Positions 1 to 8,400 of a DNA stretch of 64,000 bases are shown one piece after another. The notes under the pieces were generated by a model, which worked only from the letters and a program-made list of their open reading frames with translations, did not search any database and was not told where the DNA came from. This stretch comes from an uncultured Lachnospiraceae bacterium (GTDB lineage Bacteria > Bacillota > Clostridia > Lachnospirales > Lachnospiraceae), in assembly GCA_949948735.1 (NCBI GenBank), contig CATLGV010000012.1, forward strand, positions 1-64,000. The letters run 5' to 3'. The translations under genes and the position numbers were made by a program. Each line of letters starts with the position of its first letter. Position 1 is the stretch's first letter.

Positions 1-289
1 TGGTATGGGAGAGCGCGGTCAGCGCCAGCAGGCACAGGCCTTTTTCCTGTATCATGCGGACGCCGGTGATTCTGCCGGCAAACAGCATCCGCCCGTCCGC
101 CGCGCGGACTGTGACGCCGTCCCCGTCAGCCGTCTCATGGATGGCCGGCGCTGTCCGTTCCTCCTGCGCGGTCAGGACAAGCTCTGCCGATACATGGCTG
201 TTCAAGGCGGCGTCCAGCGCAAAGCTCTCCACCGCGGTCACGCCTTCCAACGGGAGGCTGATTTGCAGTCCCTGATATGTAAGCTCCAT
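1..289 (-). CDS. VgrG-like spike (probable VgrG-Rhs fusion), N-terminal part cut by window edge
   Basis: The gene starts at 289 (ATG, with AGGAAG about 6 nt upstream) and runs off the left edge, so only about 96 residues are visible. They begin MELTYQGLQISLPLEG and are nearly identical, at DNA level too, to the first 96 residues of the VgrG-Rhs fusion that starts at 12871. An alternative ATG at 295 sits directly on the Shine-Dalgarno and is less likely. By analogy the full gene should be a second VgrG-like spike fused to an Rhs toxin, but only the spike start is seen. It lies downstream of the orphan Rhs cassette and one MITE copy, which suggests a tandem array of spike-Rhs genes. Confidence 0.8.
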   Translation of the reverse strand, partial: MELTYQGLQISLPLEGVTAVESFALDAALNSHVSAELVLTAQEERTAPAIHETADGDGVTVRAADGRMLFAGRITGVRMIQEKGLCLLALTALSHT

Positions 290-364
290 TCCCATCTTCC
301 TGTTTTCTCTATCGCACGGGCTGGACATATGCCGCCCGGATTCTCATATGGTCGTTATGTATCA

Positions 365-390
365 GGGAAACGCTGATGAAAGCGTTTCCC
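365..390. repeat. Palindromic hairpin, copy of a small dispersed repeat
   Basis: A perfect 10-bp inverted repeat (GGGAAACGCT / AGCGTTTCCC) with a 6-nt loop lies in the leader of the partial VgrG-Rhs gene. Related palindromes lie at 459-487 and 27561-27591. No T-run follows on the minus strand, so it is not an obvious terminator. The rest of 290-531 holds a further imperfect inverted repeat (GGATTTGC...GCAAATCC, about 396-434) and no gene. Confidence 0.5.
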
Positions 391-458
391 GCGCCGGATT
401 TGCGCTGCCAAGCAGCACTTTCCCCTGCAAATCCGTACGCATCCGGCGGAGGCATTGA

Positions 459-487
459 GAAAGCGATGATTTAATCAGCGCTTCCTT
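459..487. repeat. Palindromic repeat, second copy
   Basis: The sequence reads GAAAGCGATGATTTAATCAG followed by CGCTTCCTT, an imperfect palindrome related to 365-390 and 27561-27591. The shared core is GCGCTGATTAAA(T/C)CAGCG with flanking CTAAG-type ends. Confidence 0.45.
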
Positions 488-531
488 AGAATATTTTCAA
501 TCATTCAGTGATCGTTGTCCGCTTTCAATCC

Positions 532-756
532 GGCGTATTACACAAAAATCGTACGCCACCGGCTCCGGCAGATGGATTTTCTAAATATTCCGGCAGAACT
601 ATTCCTACGGACGCGACCGCCCACCATTCGCCATCCGTGACTCAGGGTGGGCTTTGCGGAACATCGTGTTCCGCAATCGCTGGGAATGGTGCGGAATATC
701 AAGAAAATCCTATCTGCCTACGCTAGGCGGCTTAACGATGTTTTGTGTAATCCGCC
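532..756. mobile_element. MITE-like element, copy A (225 bp)
   Basis: Copy A begins GGCGTATTACACAAAAATCG and ends with the reverse complement of GGCGGATTACACAAAACATC, giving terminal inverted repeats of about 20 bp. Over its length it closely matches copy B at 4708-4933. It contains no credible gene; a short open frame inside it is an artefact. A clear target-site duplication was not found. Together with copy B it brackets the orphan Rhs cassette. The family is inferred from the two copies only; the transposase that could mobilise it is not in the window. Confidence 0.75.
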
Positions 757-788
757 TCATTGAACAATAGATTTATCCATGAACACTC

Positions 789-950
789 CTAACATACGTC
801 TGTTCTATCCTTAGAGTTGCAGTTGCCCTCAATAATACCAACAATTTGCCCTCTATCATTGTACCCATACTGCCGAACAATACACTGACTGTTTCCAGAA
901 GACTGGTCAACAGCTACACCATGTTCTGTACCATCGCCTACGCTTCCATT
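789..950 (-). pseudogene. Rhs/YD-like coding remnant
   Basis: On the minus strand a short open stretch reads ...RQYGYNDRGQIVGIIEGN... and stops with TAG at 789-791. It resembles the QQYEYNARGQIVGIIDGN segment found in both complete Rhs cores of this window. There is no start codon or ribosome site, and a TGA closes the frame upstream near 951. It is most simply a fragment left by earlier Rhs cassette turnover. The stretch from here to 1179 contains no other recognisable gene. Confidence 0.45.
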
Positions 951-1179
951 TCATTTTCTGTCTCCAAAACACTGTAACGAAAATAAGATATTTGCGACAT
1001 ACTCAAGACAATTGCACAGTATTCACAGGCCCTTTCTTCTTTTCCCACTGCACGGACGAATCCTTCAGATATCCCAATTTATTAATCAATATCATGGATT
1101 CCTAATTGCTTCGCAACAACCCTGATTGTTAATTAATAGACATGCAAGAGTTATTGGACGTCCTAAAGCATAACCCTAA

Positions 1180-1653
1180 TTAAATTATACTTATCCCATA
1201 TCTTTTTTCATAATACTTATTAAAATTCATTATATTATTCCAAGGATTACTCTTCTTCATTCCATTCGCAAATTCGACTGAATCCCGCAGTTTATCCTCT
1301 TCTTTACAAATCTTCTCCCGTAATTTTTTTGATACCCCATCTTTATCAACTAGAAAACTAGCTTTTCCTTTTTCTTCTTGGAAAATGCATGCATCAAAAT
1401 ATAACACAGCAATATAAACATCACTTGCATTCCCCTTAATTAAATCATTAAAGGCATTATTAAATATTTTTTCGATATCTCTAATATTATTGCTTTGCTT
1501 GTAAAAACAATTTACAAGCAAAGCATTTACGTCTGTTGGAAATACATCTAATGTAAACTCGGGAATAACTACCTCATATTCTCCCTCTCCACGTAATAAT
1601 TTTACTACCTCGTCTTTCTCTATTGCTTTATTTATCAACTCTTTATAGTCCAT
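1180..1653 (-). CDS. Candidate immunity protein for the orphan Rhs toxin
   Basis: This 157-aa acidic, soluble protein has no signal peptide or membrane segment. It starts with ATG behind AAAGGAGAATAAGA, only 12 nt after the stop of the orphan Rhs cassette (1666-4665). I do not recognise its family. Polymorphic toxin loci place the cognate immunity gene directly after the toxin tail, so position, size and AT-rich composition support an immunity role; the sequence itself does not prove it. The good ribosome site contrasts with the absence of one for the orphan Rhs, so it may still be expressed and protect against siblings carrying the toxin. Confidence 0.6.
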   Translation of the reverse strand: MDYKELINKAIEKDEVVKLLRGEGEYEVVIPEFTLDVFPTDVNALLVNCFYKQSNNIRDIEKIFNNAFNDLIKGNASDVYIAVLYFDACIFQEEKGKASFLVDKDGVSKKLREKICKEEDKLRDSVEFANGMKKSNPWNNIMNFNKYYEKRYGISII

Positions 1654-1665
1654 TCTTATTCTCCT

Positions 1666-4665
1666 TTAATCAACATCAATCCTTGTAATTGTTGTATCTT
1701 TAAGCGGTATTGTATTTGTTATCGCCTCTGGAACTCCTCCAGAAGTCTTTCCACCTGGAATCCATAATTTATTGGCTCCAGTTTCATTTCCACTTGGGAT
1801 ACGTATATTCAACTCAGAAGTATTAGGAGCATCAATTCTGATTAAACCACCTCCGTCACTAAAATATCCCTCAGGAAAACCCAGTTCTCTTTCTATGATT
1901 GAAATGTTTCCATTTGCTCTTGCTATTACGTCATCACAATAATTCTTTGGCATAACAAATAAACTATTATCATCTGGCACACCAACAAAACCATTTGTTT
2001 CAGAATATCGACTATATGCCCATTCTGTTTGAATAACAGATACTCCATCGTCAAATTGAGCTAAATGTGTGTCAATATACTCTTGACTTAAATAACTTGA
2101 AGGATCTGGTCTAGTACCTTTAGGTGTATTTATAATATCCGTTATTTCCGATTGAGTTAGCCCAGAATCTAAACCAACCTCATTCCCCTCATCTTCCCCA
2201 AACCTTGGTTCTACACAATTGGGATTTTGATTTTGTTGATTATACCCACTCGGATCCCAATATGCCACCGGATTATTTTTACAGTACGCATATAAATTCA
2301 ACCCATCTCCCTGATAGGTATCTTCCTGAATAAACCTGCCAAGGACAGGATTATAGTATCTTGCCCTCAGATAATACTGCCCCGTCAGCTCATCATACTG
2401 CTGTCCCGTGTAGCGGATACGGTTCGGAAGCTGTTCTTCTACTTCTGCTCCTACCCCGAATACATCATACTGGTAGCTATTGTAGACCTGACCGTCCGTC
2501 CCTGTAATAAAGGCAGTACTCAGCTGTTCATCCTGATGATAGTAATAAATCTCCTGCCCTCTTTGGAATGTGCTGGTTCCTGCGCCCAAATGATAGCCTG
2601 TCTGCTCTTCCTTTCCTCCTTCCTCATGCAGAAGCTCTCCGTTGTGGTATACGAAGGCGGTTCGGTTTCCGTTCTCCAACAGTTCAAACCGCAGATTTTC
2701 CACGTCATAGCGGTTCTCCTGCACGTCGCCGTTTTCCGTCTTAACCTTTGTCTGCTGATGGCGGCTGTTGTATGAAAACAGGCGAATCCCGGACGGATTC
2801 TTCTCTTCCATTATACCGCCCTGACAATCGTAAGTAAACTGTCTTTCGCCCTCTGTTCCGCGCTCTTTGGTCAGCTGGTTTTTCTCATTGTAGAAATAGC
2901 GGATTTCTCCCTGCGCGTCTGTCTTTCGGATGCGGTTCCCCGCTTTGTCATAGGCATAGCAAACAGAAGCGCCGTTTCGCCGCTCTTCCAGAAGCTGTCC
3001 GTGTATGTCATACTGATAGGATACATCCAATGCGATACATTGCATTGCGCTGCTTCCTTCTGTAATGCTTCCTGATGCTGCGCCCGCTATGCTCCCCGCC
3101 TTCGCTGTCCGGTTCCCGTTGCCGTCATAGGCATATTTCAGGGATAACAGAGTCTTATCCGTCATTTTTGTCTCAAGGCTGGCGATATTTCCATCCACGT
3201 CATAAGTATAGACTGTCTCCACACCGTTGCCACAGCGGATATGGCTGATACGATTCAATGCGTCATATCCGTAGCGCACTTCCATGCCGTTATCATTATG
3301 AATGCGGCTTCTGCGGCCTAAAATATCATATTCATACTTTGTACATACCCCTGCGGGGTCTTTAATCTCCGTTACCTGTCCTGCCCTGTCATAGGCATAG
3401 GAAATCAGGCGTTTCCCGCTGGAACGCTTTTCTTTCAGATTTCCGTATGTGTCGTATATGTACTCATACGAATGTCCGTCACGGACGGCGCGGACAACTC
3501 TCCCGAGGCTGTCATAGTGCCAGGTGCTGATCGTGGGATTATTCCCTTCCGCGTCTGTTGCTTTCTCGTATACGGGTTGTCCGAATACATTGCAGTCCCG
3601 CTTTAGCTGTCTGCCGTCCCGGTCGGTGTGCAGGGCGAGATTCCCTTCCTCATCGTACGCAAAGGTCTCGGTGTATCCAAGCTGGTCAATACGCGCGCTA
3701 ACCTTGCCGAGGCTGTTGTAGCGGTATTGTATGATATTGCCGTTGCCATCAATGGTCCTGCTGACCTGTCCGGCAGGCGTGTACTCATACCCTTCTTTTA
3801 CGCCGTCCGCAAAGCCGATTCCCGTGATCCTGCCCCAGCTGTCGGTATCGTAGGATATTTTATTGTGATTGCCGTCGATAATGCCGACGATCTGTCCTCT
3901 GGCATTGTATTCATACTGCTGAACGGTACGTTGTCCTGTCCCTCTGCCGTTCCCGCGCCGCACGTCCTTGATCTGTCCGTCCGCCTCGTAGGCAAGCTCT
4001 GTCACGGCTCCGGATATATCGGTCTGTGTTATCGGCTGATTTTTCAGGTTATAGGTATTCTCCTGCACCAGCTCTCCCAGCGCGTTTGTGACACGGACAC
4101 GGTTACCCCTGCTGTCATAGGCATAGGCTGTCCCCGCGCCGTCGTCAGTCTCCAGCTCGTAGGCATAAGGGCTGACCGTTTTTGTGAGCTTGTCATTCCT
4201 GTCATAAAGGTAACGCAGAACCGCGCCCCCGGGAGTCGTCCTGCGGGTCAGGCGGTTTTTCAGATCATAGCGCAGCGTTGTCTCCATGCGTTCCCCGTCT
4301 TTGCCGAGGACGGTCTGTTTTACGATGTTTCCGGCCTCGTCATAGGCATACTGCACCCGTCTGTCGATGCCGTTCTTTGCGTCAAGAATTCGTTCTTCCG
4401 TCAGGCGGTCGTCCGCATCATATTCCCTGCGGATTTCAAAGCCCTTGGGCGTGGTAATCTTAATCAGGTTGCCGTTGGCGTCATAGGCGTAAGAAGTGAC
4501 AGCTTTGTCAGTTTCTCCGTTGCCCTGTATTTCCTCTGTACGCTGGATACACCAGCCGTTTTTATTGTAGGCATAGCGGATTACACTACGGACTCTTTCC
4601 GCAACGATGCGTTCCTCAAGGGTTACATTTCCCAGACAGTCATAGTCATAGCGTACCGTAGTCAA
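1666..4665 (-). CDS. Orphan Rhs C-terminal cassette with a distinct toxin tail (5'-truncated)
   Basis: The 999-codon frame opens at a TTG with no ribosome site. From VRYDYDCLGN onward it is nearly identical to the C-terminal half of the main VgrG-Rhs protein (YD repeats such as YDANGNL, then LRARYYNPVLGRF and the WDPSGY end of the core). After WDPSGY the sequence diverges fully into a 191-aa tail containing IPSGNETGANKLWIPGG, which I cannot assign to a named toxin family. The spike and N-terminal shell are missing, so this looks like a stored toxin tip that could replace the active one by homologous recombination over the shared core. An immunity candidate follows 12 nt downstream. MITE copies lie upstream (4708-4933) and beyond the immunity gene (532-756). 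Confidence 0.85.
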   Translation of the reverse strand: MTTVRYDYDCLGNVTLEERIVAERVRSVIRYAYNKNGWCIQRTEEIQGNGETDKAVTSYAYDANGNLIKITTPKGFEIRREYDADDRLTEERILDAKNGIDRRVQYAYDEAGNIVKQTVLGKDGERMETTLRYDLKNRLTRRTTPGGAVLRYLYDRNDKLTKTVSPYAYELETDDGAGTAYAYDSRGNRVRVTNALGELVQENTYNLKNQPITQTDISGAVTELAYEADGQIKDVRRGNGRGTGQRTVQQYEYNARGQIVGIIDGNHNKISYDTDSWGRITGIGFADGVKEGYEYTPAGQVSRTIDGNGNIIQYRYNSLGKVSARIDQLGYTETFAYDEEGNLALHTDRDGRQLKRDCNVFGQPVYEKATDAEGNNPTISTWHYDSLGRVVRAVRDGHSYEYIYDTYGNLKEKRSSGKRLISYAYDRAGQVTEIKDPAGVCTKYEYDILGRRSRIHNDNGMEVRYGYDALNRISHIRCGNGVETVYTYDVDGNIASLETKMTDKTLLSLKYAYDGNGNRTAKAGSIAGAASGSITEGSSAMQCIALDVSYQYDIHGQLLEERRNGASVCYAYDKAGNRIRKTDAQGEIRYFYNEKNQLTKERGTEGERQFTYDCQGGIMEEKNPSGIRLFSYNSRHQQTKVKTENGDVQENRYDVENLRFELLENGNRTAFVYHNGELLHEEGGKEEQTGYHLGAGTSTFQRGQEIYYYHQDEQLSTAFITGTDGQVYNSYQYDVFGVGAEVEEQLPNRIRYTGQQYDELTGQYYLRARYYNPVLGRFIQEDTYQGDGLNLYAYCKNNPVAYWDPSGYNQQNQNPNCVEPRFGEDEGNEVGLDSGLTQSEITDIINTPKGTRPDPSSYLSQEYIDTHLAQFDDGVSVIQTEWAYSRYSETNGFVGVPDDNSLFVMPKNYCDDVIARANGNISIIERELGFPEGYFSDGGGLIRIDAPNTSELNIRIPSGNETGANKLWIPGGKTSGGVPEAITNTIPLKDTTITRIDVD

Positions 4666-4707
4666 GTTGTTGTCGGAAACCCAAAGTATTTATCCTGCTT
4701 TAAATCC

Positions 4708-4933
4708 GGCAGATTACACAAAAAATCGCACGCCACCGGCTCCGGCAGATGGATTTTCTAAATATTCCGGCAGGGTTATTCCCACGGACGCGACCGCCCA
4801 CCATTCGCCATCCGTGGCTCAGGGTGGGCTTTGCGGAACGTCGTGTTCCGCAATCGCTGGGGGTGGTGCGGAATATTAAGAAAATCCTATCTGCCTCCGC
4901 TAGGCGGCTTAACGATGTTTTGTGTAATCTGCC
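4708..4933. mobile_element. MITE-like element, copy B (226 bp)
   Basis: Copy B begins GGCAGATTACACAAAAAATC and ends with the complement of GGCAGATTACACAAAACATC, giving near-perfect terminal inverted repeats of about 20 bp. It is closely similar to copy A (532-756). It sits about 40 bp upstream of the point where the orphan Rhs cassette becomes homologous to the main Rhs gene, suggesting a role in or a mark of the rearrangement. It encodes no protein. Confidence 0.8.
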
Positions 4934-5224
4934 TCATTGAATGCAAAGTATTCTTTTTACTCATTATGTAGTAATAACATCATATCTTTTTGTATTATGT
5001 GCCATTATAATTCACTTATTTGTATGATTTTCATATTCAGTTTTATTTAAATCAATCCCTGTTCATTAGATCCTTCAGAGTATCAAGAAATAAAATTTTA
5101 CTCCAGTTTTTCACTAAAATACTACTAAACAACATATTCTTTTGCAATAAAAATATATTTATTATTTTCATAATCAAATGTACTATCTATATTTTTACTT
5201 TACATAAGTGAAAGTATTTTCCGT
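4934..5224. other. AT-rich spacer without a gene
   Basis: This stretch of about 290 bp lies between MITE copy B and the small zinc-ribbon gene. It is very AT-rich, carries frequent stops on both strands, and I see no coding, RNA or terminator signal in it. Confidence 0.4.
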
Positions 5225-5422
5225 TTACGATATGATTTCAATTTCATCCCAATTTCCACACCTTCCTATTTTTTCCATATACTTAGCAAATCCAACTCCT
5301 GTTTCGTCGTTAATTATCTCCTCCCATACAGTATCACATTCCTCGCAAATGTATATTTTCTTATCTACATCCTTAATTTTTGCTCTTAAAACCATACCAC
5401 ATTCACAATATGGACATAACAT
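5225..5422 (-). CDS. Small zinc-ribbon protein, candidate immunity to the main Rhs toxin
   Basis: This 65-aa protein carries two CxxC-type pairs (CPYCECGM near the start, then CEECDTVW at about residue 26), the pattern of a compact zinc ribbon, followed by an acidic C-terminus. It starts with ATG behind GGAGGTGGAAGTAG, 18 nt after the stop of the VgrG-Rhs gene. That is exactly where the immunity gene of a polymorphic toxin is expected. I do not recognise a named immunity family. Alternative: an unrelated small zinc protein carried by the cassette. The immunity role is inferred from position only. Confidence 0.6.
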   Translation of the reverse strand: MLCPYCECGMVLRAKIKDVDKKIYICEECDTVWEEIINDETGVGFAKYMEKIGRCGNWDEIEIIS

Positions 5423-5440
5423 CTACTTCCACCTCCATCT

Positions 5441-8400
5441 CTATTGTACAGGAAATACAGTCACTATATTGTTAGAATAACCATCTGTAATAATTCTAAT
5501 AGAAGTTTCTCCATTAGCACCTACTACTCTTCCCATATCAATTTCGTATTTAACATTACCATTTCTTTGCATTATTCCTTGTCCTTTATTTACCCATGCC
5601 TCATCTATTAATCCAATAACCTGCGACTTATCTACATTATACATAGTATGGGTAGGTTTACTTGGATCAGGTTGAGTATGTGCAATTACATGTTTCACTC
5701 TATTTCCATGTATTGAACCTTGACCGTATATTAATCCTTCATTGCTAGTCCATGTTCCATCTCCATTATATTTTAATGCATTAGGGTTGACGGTGTTACT
5801 ACTACTCTCACTACCATCCTCTCCGCCAAAATGCTCCCGTGGACACTCACCACTTGGCTGTGTCGCTTTCCCCACATACCCACTCGGATCCCAATACGTC
5901 ACCGGATTATTCTTGCAGTACGCGTACAGATTCAACCCATCTCCCTGATAGGTATCCTCCTGCATAAACCGCCCAAGCACAGGATTATAGTACCTTGCCC
6001 TCAGATAATACTGCCCCGTCAGTTCATCATACTGCTGTCCCGTGTAACGGATACGGTTCGGGAGCTGCTCTTCTACTTCTGCTTCTGCCCCGAATACGTC
6101 ATACTGGTAGCTATTGTAGACCTGACCATCCGCCCCTGTGATAAAGGCGGTATTTAGCTGCTCATCCCGATGATAGTAATAAATTTCCTTCCCTCTTTGG
6201 AATGCGCTGGTTCCTGCGCCTAAATGATAGCCTGTCTGCTCTTCCTTTCCTCCTTCCTCATGCAGAAGCTCTCCGTTGTAGTATACGAAGGCGGTTCTGT
6301 TTCCGTTTTCAAGCAGTTCAAACCGCAGATTTTCCACGTCATAGCGGTTCTCCTGCACGTCGCCGTTTTCAGTCTTAACCTTTGTCTGCTGATGGCGGCT
6401 GTTGTAGGAAAACAGGCGAATCCCGGATGGATTCTTCTCTTCCATTATACCGCCCTGACAATCGTAAGTAAACTGTCTTTCACCTTCTGTTCCGCATTCT
6501 TGGGTCAGCTGGTTTTTCTCATTGTAAAAATAGCGGATTTCTCCCTGCGCATCTGTCTTTCGGATACGGTTCCCCGCCTTATCATAGGCATAAGAAACAG
6601 AAGTGCCGTTTCGCCGCTCTTCCAGAAGCTGTCCGTGTATGTCATACTGATAAGTTACATCCAATGCAATACATTGCATTGCGCTGCTTCCTTCTGTAAT
6701 GCTGCCTGATGTTACATCTGCCAGATTCCCCGCTTTCGCTATCCGGTTCCCGTTGCCGTCGTAAGCATATCTCAGGGATAACAGGGTCTTATCCGTCATT
6801 CTTGTCCCGAGGCTGACGATATTTCCGTCCGCATCATAGGTATAGGCTGTCTCCACGCCGTTGCCACAGCGGATATGGCTGATACGGTTCAGCGCATCAT
6901 ACTTGTAGCGCACTTCCATGCCGTTGTCATTGTAGATACGGCTTCTGCGGCCTAAAATATCATACTCATACTTTGTGCATACCCCTGCGGGGTCTTTGAT
7001 CTCTGTCACCTGTCCTGCCTTGTCATAGGCGTAGGAAATCAGGCGTTTCCCGCTGGAACGCTTTTCTTTCAGGTTTCCGTATGTGTCGTATATGTACTCA
7101 TACGAGTGCCCGTCACAGACGGCGCGGACAACTTTCCCGAGGCTGTCATAGTGCCAGGTGCTGATCGTGGGATTTTTCCCGTCCGCATCCGTGGCCTTCT
7201 CATATATCGGTTGTCCGAATACGTTGCAATCCCGCCTTAGCTGTCGGCCGTCCCTGTCGGTGTGCAGGGCAAGATTCCCTTCCTCATCGTACGCAAAGGT
7301 TTCGGTATATCCAAGCTGGTCAATGCGTGCGCAGACCTTACCGAGGCTGTTGTAATGGTATTGTATGATGTTGCCGTTGCCGTCAATGGTTCTGCTGACC
7401 TGTCCGGCAGGCGTGTATTCATACCCTTCTTTTACGCCGTCCGCAAAGCCGATGCCCGTGATCCTGCCCCAGCTGTCGGTATCGTAGGATATTTTATTGT
7501 GATTGCCGTCGATAATGCCGACAATCTGGCCTCTGGCATTGTATTCATACTGCTGAACGGTACGTTGTCCTGTCCCTCTGCCGTTCCCGCGCCGCACGTC
7601 CTTGATCTGTCCGTCCGCCTCGTAGGCAAGCTCTGTCACGGCTCCGGATATATCGGTCTGTGTTATCGGCTGATTTTTCAGGTTATAGGTATTCTCCTGC
7701 ACCAGCTCTCCCAGCGCATTCGTGACGCGGACACGGTTGCCCCTTCTGTCATAGGCATAGGCTGTCCCCACGCCGTTGTCGATCTCCGGCTCGTAGGCAT
7801 AAGGGCTGACCGTTTTTGTGAGCTTATCATTCCTGTCATAGAGATAACGCAGAACCGCGCCGCTGGGAGTCCTCCTGCGGGTCAGGCGGTCTTTGAGGTC
7901 ATAGCGCAGCGCTGTCTCCATGTGTTCCCCGTCTTTGCCGAGGACGGTCTGTTTGATGATGTTTCCTGCCTCATCATAGGTATACTGTGTCCTGCGGTCA
8001 ATACCGTTCTTTACGTCAAGAATCCGTTCTTCCGTCAGGCGGTCGTCCGCGTCATATTCCCTGCGGATTTCAAAGCCCTTGGGTGTGACAGTCTTAATCA
8101 GGTTGCCGTTGGCGTCATAGGTGTAAGAAGTGACAGATTTGTCAGTTTCGCCATTGCCCTGAATCTCCTCTGTACGCTGAATACACCAGCCATTTTTATT
8201 GTAGGTATAATGAACAATGCTTCTGATGTCTTTTTCTATGACGCGTTCTGCCAGCATTACATTTCCCAGACAGTCATAGTCATAGCGCACCTGCGCGCCA
8301 AAATCGTCGCGCACCAGTGTCAGGTGATTGTTGGCGTCATAAGAGAAACGGATTGTATGCCACTCCTTCGGCTCCCCGTCCTTCTCTACCTCCTGCATCC

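Noticed and set aside
508-726. Short plus-strand frame inside MITE copy A
   Set aside because: The frame crosses the element boundary, is not the same in copy B, and lacks a ribosome site.
5441-5875. Bacterial EndoU nuclease for the main toxin tail
   Set aside because: The two-His plus Lys EndoU pattern is not visible. The terminal VTVFPV and DEAW features fit another BECR-type family better, so I left the family open.
1666-8290. Assembly error as the explanation of the two near-identical Rhs segments
   Set aside because: The copies carry many scattered base differences and end in different toxins, so they are real paralogues. The left-edge copy of the VgrG start also has distinct substitutions and leader sequence.
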